Origin: Ascaphus truei
Lineage: Eukaryota > Chordata > Amphibia > Anura > Ascaphidae
Direction: 5' to 3'
DNA length: 64,000 nucleotides
NCBI GenBank assembly: GCA_036426205.1
Contig: CM071570.1
Span: 75,939,691 to 76,003,690 of the forward strand
The notes under the pieces are model-generated. The model saw only the letters and a list, made by a program, of their open reading frames with translations. It had not been told where the DNA came from and did no database searches. The stretch's first letter is position 1. Each line of letters starts with the position of its first letter. Made by a program: the position numbers and the translations under genes. Positions 1 through 10,142 of the stretch are shown one piece after another.

Positions 1-139
1 CTGTCCATGAAACAGCTTTTGAGTCAATTGTCCAATTACTTTTGGTCCCTTGAAAAAGAGGGGGCTACATATTAAATTGATGTAATTCCTAAACCCTTCC
101 TCCAATTTGGATGTGAATATCCTCAAATTAAAGCTGATA

Positions 140-218
140 GACTGCACTTTAAGCTCATATTCATTATTTAACTGTAACTTGAATTTATTTTGTTACACAG
201 CCGAAATAACAAATATAT
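140..218 (+). repeat. Fragment of a palindrome-arm repeat
   Basis: This stretch closely matches the right arm of the large palindrome at 28.35-29.71 kb (around 29,170-29,250). Both share the run from GCACTTTAAG through the segment ending in CCGAAATAAC, with a few substitutions. Only one arm is seen here, and it stops at a short AT run next to the Tigger-like element. It shows the palindrome arm is a dispersed repeat and not unique to that locus. Confidence 0.7.
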
Positions 219-225
219 ATATATA

Positions 226-440
226 CAGCTAAGCCCCGTTATAACGCGATCCGTTACAACGCGAATCCGCTTATAACGCGATGCAAATTTTCGTATCCAT
301 GAATACTTTACAACACGATTATTGGTATCTTCAATACTTTATTGTACAATGCATACAATTATACATTATTTCTAATGCTATCCGCTTAAAGCGCAATGTG
401 ATTCTTTGGACCCCAAGCACAGCGTTATTAGGGGGTTGAA

Positions 441-443
<3 letters not shown>
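226..443. mobile_element. Tigger/mariner-like MITE
   Basis: The ends form an imperfect inverted repeat: the left end starts CAGCTAAGCCCCGTTATAAC and the right end, read in reverse complement, starts CAGTTCAACCCCCTAATAAC. The left end follows a TA dinucleotide. CAGT-type ends next to TA are usual for Tc1/mariner (pogo/Tigger) elements. There is no transposase frame, so it is non-autonomous. The right-hand TA is not perfect, so the exact right boundary is uncertain. Confidence 0.6.

Positions 444-444
<1 letters not shown>

Positions 445-475
<31 letters not shown>
445..475. repeat. (TA)n microsatellite
   Basis: A run of about 15 TA units directly after the Tigger-like MITE, followed by a second short AT run to about 491. 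Confidence 0.95.
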
Positions 476-477
<2 letters not shown>

Positions 478-494
478 ATGATATATATATCATC

Positions 495-1490
495 AGTCTG
501 CAAAAAGGTGTACAATTAATAAAGTATGTTTGTATGTGTGGAATTTAAAAATATATACATACAAATTAAGTGTATACTCGCAACTCTATCCATTTATACT
601 GTAATTCATCATTTCAACAAACAATTAAACAAGTGCAATATACTGTACTGTACATATATGACATACATCATTTCACCTAATATCTAATATGTATATGCTT
701 AAGATTAATTTGCACTTAAACATTAAACTTATGTATACTTACAGCTCCATACATTTGTAGTTTTGCCTTGTGCACATATAAATTCATATATATATATATA
801 TATACACAAAATAATAATATATAGAAGCATTAAACAATATCTAAATGAAACTTAAATAAAATATTCAAAAATCTCTATTTCTTAACCTTTCCTTGCAGAC
901 TACTGTATATTCCAATGAACTTGAGATCTCTATAGTTATTATTATGTTTTTGCTAAAAACAAATGCATTAATAAATTACTAAGGGCTGGATACATCAACC
1001 TAAATTAAAGCAGAGTTAATATCGTGTTCTGTAAAAAATTATATACGCATGTTAATACCACTAAAATAAGTAGGTTTACGTCATTAGTTATACATCAAGA
1101 AAAATGTGCAAGGTTTCCTGAAAAGTACCATTATTTCTCGCAATAATGATTGCGTTGCCCTTAAAATAGTGGCAACATGGCAAAAGAGTCCAAAAATGGC
1201 GGAGGAACATGGCAATACTATCCAATGTAGCAGACTATATAAACCCATCATTTCCTGACACACGTTGCCATTGCTATTGGGAGGTACGTAGAGAGGACAC
1301 ATTAGCTGCATGAAGTTGGAGGGTTGCATGATTATTTGTGCTTCATATATTGATATTTGCTTGAGTTGTAGTGTGATATTTTTTGTCTGTGTGGGTGCTT
1401 GTGTGTTTCAGTCACTGTTTTATGTGTTCTTTGGAGGTAGTTTGTCTTTTGTCTGTGTCTTCATCAGCAATGGATTTGAAAATCCGCCGC
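495..1490. other. AT-rich DNA, nothing recognised
   Basis: About 1 kb of AT-rich sequence with a short TA run near 790-805. The short frames have no recognisable domain and are probably chance ORFs. Confidence 0.6.
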
Positions 1491-1494
1491 TCCT

Positions 1495-1759
1495 AGGCAC
1501 TTAGCCGTGGTGGCCCCCTCCTTGCTGCCACCCTCCTTTTCCGTGTGAATCACAGCATCACACAACGCCGCGGATGTCACTGTGATGTTGCATGGCATCA
1601 CATTGCCATGGTAACACGAAGTCGTGACATAATTTGATGCCATGACAACAAGACGCCATGTGACATCACATTGGTGATGTTTGTGGCGTCATTTGATGCT
1701 GTGATTCGAAAGGAGACAGAGGGAGGCAGCAAGGAGGTGGCCGCAACAGCTAAGTGCCT
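1495..1759. mobile_element. Fold-back MITE, ~265 bp
   Basis: The left end reads AGGCACTTAGC and the right end is its reverse complement, GCTAAGTGCCT. Pairing continues inward: the CCTCCTTGCTGCC segment near 1519 pairs with the GGCAGCAAGGAGG segment near 1727, and the ATCACAGCATCA segment near 1546 pairs with the TGATGCTGTGATT segment near 1694. The whole unit can fold into one long imperfect hairpin. No clear target-site duplication was found. Confidence 0.65.
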
Positions 1760-2159
1760 TCCCTTTAGGCCCAATTGACCCATAAGCACAGCAAATATAT
1801 ATTGGGTGGACATTTGTGGCGCCCCAAAATTGTTCTGCACAGGGGCTAACGAGCCTAATGGGAAATCCACCACTTGTCTTATATATATTTGTTGTGTCGT
1901 TGTGTTAATTGGTGTGTATTGTGGGTTTGAAAGATAGAGAAGACTGTTGGGAGTGACGTGCCTGGTGTTAGTGGAGTGACTGGTGTGAGTGAAGTGACTT
2001 GTGGGAGTGTAGTGAGTGGAGTGATTGGTGGGAGTCAGGATGCAGGAGTCAGGAGAGGAGGAGTTGTGGTGAGCATAGGAGTGAGGACATGTGGAATGTG
2101 AGGTGTGGTGGTGAGTGCAGGATTGAGGACAGGAAGTGAGCAGTGGTAGTGAGCGTAGG

Positions 2160-2345
2160 AGTGAGAAGCAGGAACACCCCAGGGTAGGAAGAGTGGGGAG
2201 GAGGGGAGAGGGGAGAGGAGAGAGGGGCAAGGGAGAGGGGAGAGGAGAGAGGGGCAAGGGAGAGGAGAGAGGGGCAAGGCAGAGGGGCGTGGGAGGAGCA
2301 GCCAGGGAGTTAGGGAGCAGCCAGGGAGTTAGGGAGCAGCATCAA
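2160..2345. repeat. Purine-rich minisatellite
   Basis: About three imperfect copies of a ~28-bp unit built from GGGGAGAGG and GGGCAAGGGAGA blocks, followed by two copies of a 17-bp GGAGTTAGGGAGCAGCC-type unit. It lies in a wider G/A-rich region (1,870-2,340) with degenerate GGAGTGA repeats. The frames read through it on either strand are compositional artefacts. Confidence 0.75.
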
Positions 2346-2439
2346 GGCCCACAAGAGGCTAATGTTCTGTCTCCTACTGAGAATACAACCGATGCAGCTG
2401 AGAGGCAGCATTTGAAAAATCTAAAGTGTACAGAGTGAA

Positions 2440-4305
2440 TTTACTTCTTATAACCAAAATTGTTGCCTGTTATGAAGTAATTATTGGCAAATTGACATTA
2501 AAAAAAAGCCATGTCTGTAAAAAAATGCCAAATGGAGGCAATAAGAGATGCAGTTAACAGTATATGTTATGTATATGTATCTTGTACAGTGCAGCACTGC
2601 CAAAAAAAACATTAGACGAATATCAAATGCAGACTTAAACCAAAAAGGGGCGAAGAACCTGAGCATGTTAGAGCAACAGGTGGCAGACCGGCACTACATT
2701 TCATGTATACAGGGTATGAGACCTGTTTGAAGCCACTAATACACCCCCCACCCCCCTCCCCGACATCAGGGTGAGATTCCAAGTGGTGAGAGACAAAGGC
2801 AGACCAATGCCAGATGAGGAAGCAGATAAGAAATCATAAGATGTATCATAAAACATTTACAGTGTATAACAATATTATTTATGAGATATTGCTACAGTCA
2901 CATTAAAATGAAGTCAGCTATTCTACTTATTAATGTTCTGCAAACAATCAAATTACAACCCCATATATTCATAATGTTTACACTAAAGATTAAGAATGCG
3001 TTACATCTTACTATTAGCATGTTTTCATTCTATAGTGCAATTGTGAAAGCAAAGATATTATGTCCATGTTCTTTATATTAGGACTTATACTGTATATTAC
3101 ATCATGTGATATACAATGTAATGGTTGTCAAATTATTTCTGTGTTTCATACAACATTACACAAATACACATTCACTTCAAGGTAAAAGTTTCCAGAACAA
3201 ATTTGAATACTTTATTATTGTTAAAACATCAATATTTTAATTGTATAAAATCAATAATCTGTTTACACCTCATACACTCTAAACCCAAACCACAACATTC
3301 TGAAACAGTCACAGGTGAACATTTAACACACACACACACACATCTGAGCTCCACTCGAACACCGAATCCACAAACTGCTCAACTCTGAGTTCAACTTACA
3401 GTAAATGTAAAATTTTAAAAATGTAAGAATTTCAAACCATGATTTTCTTCCTTTCACAAAACCTCACGGGAAACTTTAAAATGTATAGTTTTGTAGTTTT
3501 TTTTCTCTCCATTCTTTGCTCAACCTGTTTATTGTATATAATGTGTCTGATTTTCCTTACCTAATTATAATGATAATTACATTAATTCAATAATACTTTA
3601 TAAGCATGTAACATATTTTCTTCTACATTTTGCCTTTAGTGAGAAATTTTATGTAAACAGATTTCTGTTCACTGCTCGTCTCTCGTAAGTTTTACAGCTT
3701 CATACCTGGTGCTTGCATGAACACATCCATTAGAGGTTCAGCACTGGAGGTTAAATGACTCATTTATATTGATCATGTCCTTTTAACACAAAAGTTATGC
3801 TTTAGAAAGGCTTTGGAAAAAAATTATACATCACTAGTGTTTTTAATAGGTATTATAACTAAGAACTGTATAAACACAATAGAGGAACCTAAGAGCACAG
3901 CACGACAGCAGAGAAGCTCTCATTAGTGTTTTAAATTAGCAAGAATACCATTGCATTCTATTCTCAAGTCTTCGTTTATCACCATAGCTCTTTTTCCCAT
4001 CAAACGCCCTTTACTCAACAGCTGCTGCTTCTCCCCTTTGTGAACCACACATTCTTATTACCGCCTGAAAAAGACTCACTGTTTATCTGATAAGAAAAAG
4101 CTCAATCCATATAGGTGCACTGACAAAGAGTGACAATTTCAGAAAGTATGTCTGGACTCTTTAGGGGAGCAATTCTATTTACCCAGTCCAATTTTTTTAA
4201 TTTATTAAATGTCTTACTTATTATTATGGTTAGCAGGCGTTCGGTTTTACTCAGATATGTTTTCTTTTCAAGGTGCTATGAAAGCGCCCGGCTGAATATC
4301 TGACA
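2440..4305. other. AT-rich intergenic DNA
   Basis: No gene, RNA or transposon boundary could be supported. It contains a short CA run near 3,330. The small frames on the plus strand have no recognisable domain. Confidence 0.6.
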
Positions 4306-4307
4306 AG

Positions 4308-4366
4308 TTACACAGTTACATAGTTGATGAGCATGAAAAAAGACATGCGTCCATCAAGTTTAACCT
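4308..4366 (+). repeat. SINE-like fragment, target of the LTR insertion
   Basis: The text around GACATGCGTCCATCAAGTTT resembles a very common frog/vertebrate dispersed repeat, recalled and not searched. It stops abruptly at the left end of the LTR retrotransposon. The last five bases (AACCT, 4,362-4,366) match the five bases after the 3' LTR (ACCCT, 8,911-8,915) with one mismatch, consistent with a target-site duplication. Confidence 0.5.
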
Positions 4367-4650
4367 TGTAAGGAATCCGCTCCGCGGTTTACTGGTTGCC
4401 TTACCTTGCAGACCGGTGCAGTTCTGGAACAGCTCTCCTGATGTTTGCTGCAGCCTGGATTCACTCACCAAAGCAATACACACTCCCTCTGTGTACACCG
4501 ACGATGCTGACTTCTCCAATCCTGATCCTGCTACATATAACTACGAACTGCGCAATCCGGATCAGCCTGCGCGGTCTCAGGTCAGTGCTTTTACAACCCC
4601 ACCTCAGCCTCGCGGTCCGACCCTGGTTTGTGGCGAGCAGAACCCTGACA
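4367..4650 (+). repeat. 5' LTR, internally deleted
   Basis: This is the same sequence as the 3' LTR but is missing the part corresponding to 7,953-8,751. The deletion joins the CTCCCTCTG segment directly to the TGTACACCG segment. The lost part contains the tandem repeats and the LTR-encoded ATG, so this copy has lost the normal start of its ORF and probably part of its promoter. Confidence 0.9.
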
Positions 4651-7600
4651 GTATGCTCGGCCGCACAAACTCGGACCCCGCTGAGCTGCGGGTTGGTAAG
4701 TTTTTTCCTAAAAACCTGCCCCGGTCTGTAGACCAGTCCCAGTTTGAGAATGATTATTTGTGCGATATAATACCCCTGATGGAAGATCCGTTTATGTCGG
4801 AGGGCTTAACTCCCTTGCAAAAGAAATGCCGTAATGATCTGGTTTGTAAGGCTTACTGCCTCAGAGACTTAAAACAGTATCTGGCCAGTGTTCTGGCCAG
4901 TGAAAACAGTGTTTTCTCACCTTATCCCCAGTTAAAGGGGAATCAGGGGAGTCCTGTGGAACTGGTCAACGCCTGTAGTACACTCAATGCCTTGGCTTTA
5001 TCATTGGACATTCCTTTAGTACTCCAGGACCCTTCCGTCATGGTGGCTCTCGCTCACGACACGCTGCATGTACTTTCCGTGGTATTGGATGATTGCTTGT
5101 TAAAACAGGATCGCCCCCTGGCTGCTAACGCCGTCCACTGGCGGTTTTTCTCTGCTGCCAGTCCTGTCGCTAAACCGGGGGACGTATCTCCCTCTCCGGG
5201 AGATGACCAAACGAACCCATTAGCAATATCTTCTAACGTAGTAACTGCCACAGTCCCTAGCTCTGATTGTATGCCCGGGTTCCCTGACACCAATGATATG
5301 TCTACGTTAACCCCTGCCGATCAGTCCTGTGAGGTCCCCCTGGAGGATACATATGTTTCTCTACCCAACATTAAGGTTCTAGTACCAGAGAATAAGTTCC
5401 TTAGTTCTCCTATTTCTAGCTCAGAAGCCCTTTCTCTAGGTCTTGAGGGTTTTCCAGCTTTAACCTCTGCTAGGCAGTCCTGTGCGCTTTCCCCTTCAGA
5501 GAAAGAATCCCTAAGTTCTGTTCCCAGGGTCATTTCTGTATTAACCCCTGTGGGGCAGCTCTCTGAGTTTCCTTTGGTAAATCCCTGTTCTCTGTCAGTC
5601 AGGGTCACGCCCCTAACTCCAGAGGAGAGATTCCTGGTCTCTCCTAATACAGAGAGAAGATTACCTATGTTTTACTCTCAGGCATTGTCTGCATTAACCC
5701 CTGTAAATTCTTGCTGCCTCCAAGTTAATGCCTTCGTTTTAGCCTCAGAGAATGAGTCCACAAGTCAGACAGCAGAGGTTGCATTGAGGGATTCCCATAA
5801 CCGTACGGAGTCCTTAGATATTCTTTGCTATAAATCCCCTGCTTCAGCTCAAGTTTCCGCAATTTCGTCTCCGGAGACTTCGGCTAAAGTTCTGGTTCCT
5901 GATAAATGTATTCAGGAGTCAGGTTTTTCCCTAAGCTTGGTCGCAGAGTTCCTTCTCCCGGGTATTTCACTGAACCAGCCTGTCGCCCACATAGCGGTGA
6001 TCCCTGCTTCAGCGCATAGTTCCCACATTATGGAGTCTGCAGTAATTTCTGGTTTCCCAGACATTCCTTATCAAATATCTACTTCAGAGACCAGTACAGT
6101 TATGATTAACCCCTGTGTACTGTCTGAGTTCTCCTCCTCTTTAAGCTTAGGGTTAAAAGCATACAGTAGTCTGTATGTCCCTCCTGGGGTTCATATTGTG
6201 TTCCCAGAAATGTTTGCTGACGCACGGTTTTCTCCCAAAAATGACGCTTTTTCATATAGATTAGTAAAAAGCTTGCACACGGTTTCCCTTTTCGCTGAAT
6301 TGTGTCTTACTAGTTTTGAGACTCTGAGAGGTAATGATTCTCCTTCTGATTCTGAAGCTCTTCCTACAATGAGTATCCTGTCTGGGGGTCTCCCTGATTT
6401 CTCTGTCCAGGCTAATCCTCCAGGGATCAGCATGTCTGTGGTCACTCCCTTAGTACTGTCTGAGGTCACCATGCATATATTACAAGTCCTGGGGTTTAAA
6501 TCTGAGCTTTTTAGCTGTACTGCCTTTGCTGAAACCCAGTCCCTCAGTACTGTGTCTAAATATGCCCCAGCAAACATGAGGTTACTCTGGGAAGAAATTA
6601 AAGCTCCTGTCTTAAAGGGTATTTTTTCTCACATGTCCAGCAAATCTAGAACCTCAGTAATTGTTTCTAAGTCACTTATCAATACATCTGATTTTTTCTC
6701 TAATCAAACCCAGACACCCTCACTATCGGTTAGGAGTCCTGTGATCAGAGATTTTGCACTAGAAAACACACCTATTCATGTTTTTTTCAGGTTAGGTACC
6801 CCTGTGGTTAGGGCCATTGCAGTTTTAGAGAGGACTTCTTGTACTCCTATGGTGCCTGTCATTAAGAGTTTTCATAGTTCATACTTGCTGCTGGTTGATT
6901 CTCAGGTCCCTGTCACTGAGGTACAGACTTCAGCTTCTGATGTTAGCTTCCCTCCCACCACTACCCTGGCTCTGCCTTTTTCTCAAGCTACTGATTTGAA
7001 AATCCCAAGGACTATTCCTGATTCACTGACAATACTATCTCCCAATGAAGATTTACCAGTATTGAAGAGCTCTACTGTTGTTTGCTTCTCTGCTCCTGCT
7101 AAACCATGGTTTTGTCCCTCGGAATTTTCGGTTGCCCCTGTTATTTCCTCTCAGTTGGAAATACTCTGTACGTATCCCAAGATTTCGGTCCCTATGCCTG
7201 GTTTACTGCTTGCCTTGTCACCTTCCATACCAATACCGGGAGATGCTTCCAACCAGCCTATACCCTTACTAACCATTACCTGGGAGCCTTCTAGAGGAAA
7301 AATTCCTAGCAGATTCCAACATGCAGTGGTCAGCCAAGAGTTTTTCTGTTACAAAGTTCCTCCTGGTGTATTCGATCAACTATCAGGGCCGCTGATCCTA
7401 GATTCAGGTTCCTTTATTAAAGACTGGGCTTTCAGTGGGGGTTCTTCTGCCGTTTCTGCTCTGGAACTCTCTGGTTCTTCACAGCCCTGGATTTCCAAGA
7501 CATTTTGCGAGGCGAGCCATGTACCAAGGATGTTTCTACCATCAATCTCATATCCTAGAACTGTACTCACCAAAGAACTGCTCGTTTACGGATGCCCTTT

Positions 7601-7832
7601 CTACCTAAAGAATTTTAGGAACAACTCAATGTCCCCAAGGCCCATGGATGGTCCTGTCTGGCCACAGTTCTCACCGGGGGGTGGGGGTACACTAAGGACT
7701 AACCACGAGTCTCTGGAGCACGACTCTAACCCCAATCCTAGACGGTTCAGCAACAATTCCCGGTCCTCCAACTCTATGAGTGCTCATGTTCGCCCGGAGG
7801 TCTCGCGTGAAGGGGGGGGGGGGGTACTGTAA
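4416..7832 (+). CDS. 1,138-aa ORF of unknown type in LTR element
   Basis: One open frame runs from inside the 5' LTR through the whole internal region. It reads through the polypurine tract as glycines, and its stop codon TAA (7,830-7,832) is formed by bases 3-5 of the 3' LTR. The Met at 4,416 is the first left after the LTR deletion. In the intact 3' LTR the same frame has an ATG at 8,619 in good context, followed by a basic stretch (GRRKRRG), so the original start was probably LTR-encoded. About residues 85-215 look globular, with a segment around LTPLQKKCRND and a leucine-rich region. The rest is Ser/Pro/Thr/Val-rich with degenerate ~35-residue repeats around motifs such as SALTPVN and STLTPADQSCEVPL. 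No retroviral domain, CCHC box or transmembrane pattern is evident. A gag-like structural protein is possible, but function is unknown. Confidence 0.75.
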   Translation: MQFWNSSPDVCCSLDSLTKAIHTPSVYTDDADFSNPDPATYNYELRNPDQPARSQVSAFTTPPQPRGPTLVCGEQNPDSMLGRTNSDPAELRVGKFFPKNLPRSVDQSQFENDYLCDIIPLMEDPFMSEGLTPLQKKCRNDLVCKAYCLRDLKQYLASVLASENSVFSPYPQLKGNQGSPVELVNACSTLNALALSLDIPLVLQDPSVMVALAHDTLHVLSVVLDDCLLKQDRPLAANAVHWRFFSAASPVAKPGDVSPSPGDDQTNPLAISSNVVTATVPSSDCMPGFPDTNDMSTLTPADQSCEVPLEDTYVSLPNIKVLVPENKFLSSPISSSEALSLGLEGFPALTSARQSCALSPSEKESLSSVPRVISVLTPVGQLSEFPLVNPCSLSVRVTPLTPEERFLVSPNTERRLPMFYSQALSALTPVNSCCLQVNAFVLASENESTSQTAEVALRDSHNRTESLDILCYKSPASAQVSAISSPETSAKVLVPDKCIQESGFSLSLVAEFLLPGISLNQPVAHIAVIPASAHSSHIMESAVISGFPDIPYQISTSETSTVMINPCVLSEFSSSLSLGLKAYSSLYVPPGVHIVFPEMFADARFSPKNDAFSYRLVKSLHTVSLFAELCLTSFETLRGNDSPSDSEALPTMSILSGGLPDFSVQANPPGISMSVVTPLVLSEVTMHILQVLGFKSELFSCTAFAETQSLSTVSKYAPANMRLLWEEIKAPVLKGIFSHMSSKSRTSVIVSKSLINTSDFFSNQTQTPSLSVRSPVIRDFALENTPIHVFFRLGTPVVRAIAVLERTSCTPMVPVIKSFHSSYLLLVDSQVPVTEVQTSASDVSFPPTTTLALPFSQATDLKIPRTIPDSLTILSPNEDLPVLKSSTVVCFSAPAKPWFCPSEFSVAPVISSQLEILCTYPKISVPMPGLLLALSPSIPIPGDASNQPIPLLTITWEPSRGKIPSRFQHAVVSQEFFCYKVPPGVFDQLSGPLILDSGSFIKDWAFSGGSSAVSALELSGSSQPWISKTFCEASHVPRMFLPSISYPRTVLTKELLVYGCPFYLKNFRNNSMSPRPMDGPVWPQFSPGGGGTLRTNHESLEHDSNPNPRRFSNNSRSSNSMSAHVRPEVSREGGGGVL
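7810..7824 (+). promoter_or_regulatory. Polypurine tract of the LTR element
   Basis: An AA(G)n run of 15 purines lies three bases upstream of the 3' LTR. This is the expected site of plus-strand priming. It also lies inside the coding frame. Confidence 0.8.
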
Positions 7833-8910
7833 GGAATCCGCTCCGCGGTTTACTGGTTGCCTTACCTTGCAGACCGGTGCAGTTCTGGAACAGCTCTCCT
7901 GATGTTTGCTGCAGCCTGGATTCACTCACCAAAGCAATACACACTCCCTCTGGTTTCTACTGCAGCTGTGCAGCAAATCACTGCAACCTATACTTGCATT
8001 CACTCATTGGAGCAGTACCTTCACACCCCCGCCGGGGATTGGCCCACTAGCCTTTAAGTATTGCTTTCCCATAATGCTCCTTGCCGAGCATAGTCCTAAC
8101 TGGATGTCACTACTGTTTTGCCACAAGCTCTCGCTTGTTCTCCTATGCTGATACCAGGTTCCGCCCTGCGTCCTTCAGCTTCCTTCAAGCCGCTTGTTCT
8201 CCTATGCTGATACCAGGTTCCGCCCTGCGTCCTTCAGCTCCCTTCAAGCCGCTTGTTCTCCTATGCTGATACGGAGGTATCCCCTGCGTCCTTCAGCTTC
8301 TGTTCTCCTGTGCTGAAGCAGAGGTTCGTCCCTGCGTCCTTCAGCCTCCTGGATTCCTGCACTGAAGCGGATGTTTCGTCCCTGCGTTCTTCAGTCTCCT
8401 GGATTCCTGCACTGAAGCGGAGGTTTCCCTGTGTATCTTCAGCTTCCTGGTTCCTGGGGCCTACTCTTTCCCTAATCAAGAGAGGCCGTGTCCTGGTTCC
8501 TGCGCTGAAACAGAGGATTCCCCAGCCCGCTCAGGACTCTTGCGCTGTGCACGGGTTTACCCGTGCAGCTAGGCGGTGTGTATATCTGGTCTGTCTTCCA
8601 CCTCCTGAGACCAGTACCATGGGCCATGGTCGCCGCAAGCGCAGAGGCCACCCCCGCGCTCCTAAGCTGAAGTGGGGCTTTCCTGACTCCCTGTTGCCGA
8701 ACTCTTGCTTGGACAATGTTTATCCTGACGTCTCCTGTCCTGACCCTGGCTTGTACACCGACGATGCTGACTTCTCCAATCCTGATCCTGCTACATATGA
8801 CTACGAACTGCGCAATCCGGATCAGCCTGCGCGGTCTCAGGTCGGTGCTTTTACAACCCCACCTCAGCCTCGCGGTCCGACCCTGGTTTGTGGCGAGCAG
8901 AACCTTGACA
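7828..8910 (+). repeat. 3' LTR, full length (1,083 bp)
   Basis: It begins TGTAAGGAATCC directly after the polypurine tract and ends TGACA. It carries a tandem array near its middle and an open frame from about 8,253 that continues to the LTR end. In the 5' LTR the matching frame enters the 1,138-aa ORF. This undeleted copy shows what the 5' LTR lost. Confidence 0.9.
8131..8450 (+). repeat. Tandem repeats inside the 3' LTR
   Basis: Three ~59-bp units start near 8,131, 8,191 and 8,250, each with CTCCTATGCTGATAC and a CCTGCGTCCTTCAGC segment. They are followed by diverged ~50-57-bp units with TTCCTGCACTGAAGCGG. Tandem arrays in LTRs often act as enhancers, but that role is inferred only. Confidence 0.85.
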
Positions 8911-9206
8911 ACCCTACAGTGTATATAAAACTTAAACTTTTAATATTATGGTTAAAATATAGGTGGTTGGGATGTGACAATAGATAAACAACAATTATAA
9001 ATAAAAAGCTGAGCGTAAATGAGAGAGTGTGATAGTGATGAAAAATAATTTTAACTTAGTGGGTCTATTAGGGTAATCAAATATCCACCCTGCCCTCAAA
9101 TAGCACAAAATAGAATCATCTGATATACTGGCTAGACTCTATAGACTCCTGTCTATTACTAACTCTGTTACTATTTAGTAACTGGAGTGACAAACTGTTG
9201 ATTGTA

Positions 9207-10142
9207 TAGCCTGGGTCACCCTGTTCCCCTGTTTGTCCCCTTACCTTTCCATAGGAGTATAGCACAGCAGGGGATCTACAAGTTTCAGCAGAGTCAGGAG
9301 CTTCAGGATGCATTGCCAGGCAACCAATAGGGCTGAGAGATATATGGCAGTTAGAATTCTGACAGTTGGGATTCTGACAGTTAAGGGGACTCTAAGTTGG
9401 AAGCTGGATACTGAAGGGGTAGGGTGTGAGTGTGAAGGTGCCTGTGGCATCTGCACTAGGCCAGAGACCCCTGATAGGCCCCAGCTAGTCCCAACTCCAC
9501 TAGCTTGTAGTGAGGGACACAAACAAGACACAGCAGTATCCTGGCTCTTGGGGGTCTGGGACCAGACCACCCCCATGGAAGAGACTGTCCTTGAGGTGGA
9601 CATCCCATGCAGATCATCGTTGGGTCCGTGTACCCTAACGCAGGACGCAGCGCGTCCGGGTGTGGACGCACCAGGCAGGTACCCCATGCACAAGTGTACG
9701 AATATACACTATAGTGGCAGCACTGACCACATATAAGGGTGAGGGGTTATATCCTTGTGGACACTAGAGTGGTTGGGTGCCCGAGGGCCCCATCAGGTAC
9801 TGTGGGGACTGTGAACAAGTGTGTGGACACTGGGCAGGTGGTTACGGCCTTGAGAGGCCTGGTGGGTAGGCTTTAACCAGTAGCCATATTATCGTTCTGT
9901 AGTAAAGTTGTTATTTTATGTTTTACCCATTGTGTGGTTATTGTATAACAATATGTATATCGGACCTGTAACAGGTAATTCCACATAGTACAATCCGTTA
10001 CAGGTGGAGGCGCTGAAGAACACCGTACCAGTTACACTCCAGGCTCCCTGCAGCAGAGGCTTAGACCTCCTGTGAGCCACAGGTATTGCACCACACACAC
10101 CATAGCCACACATTCTCCAAAGGGGTGGGGGAAAGTGCGCTA
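9207..10142 (+). repeat. Family A dispersed repeat, copy 1
   Basis: It starts TAGCCTGGGTC and ends GTGCGCTA, the same ends as the copies at 12.9, 14.7 and 24.2 kb. It shares their ordered blocks: a GCACTAGGCCAGAGACC segment, a CTGGGACCAGACCA segment, a GGTTGGGTGCCC segment, and a 3' block with GGAGGCGCTG, CAGCAGAGGC and CTCCTGTGAGCCAC. The 5' promoter-like third is diverged or missing. No protein-coding domain was found. The class is uncertain: the ends resemble short TAGC/GCTA inverted repeats. Confidence 0.75.

Larger units (their letters stand above)
4367..8910 (+). mobile_element. LTR retrotransposon with one giant internal ORF
   Basis: Two direct repeats bound the element. The 3' LTR is 7,828-8,910 (1,083 bp). 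The 5' LTR is 4,367-4,650 (284 bp) and is the same sequence lacking 799 bp. Both begin TGTAAGGAATCC and end TGACA. The shared 284 bp differ at only about three sites (roughly 1%), so the insertion looks recent. A G-rich polypurine tract precedes the 3' LTR. The 5-bp flanks AACCT and ACCCT suggest a target duplication. No standard primer-binding site beginning TGG was seen after the 5' LTR. The internal region has no recognisable protease, reverse transcriptase, RNase H, integrase or CCHC knuckle, so it is probably mobilised by another element. The junction ...GGGGTAC/TGTAA resembles that of the Gypsy element at 18.4 kb. Confidence 0.88.

Noticed and set aside
4416..7832. Giant ORF as a host gene
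   Set aside because: It is bounded by LTRs with a polypurine tract, and both ends of the frame fall inside LTR sequence.
8131..8450. Regular repeats that might suggest a CRISPR array
   Set aside because: Units are contiguous without unique spacers and lie in a eukaryotic LTR.
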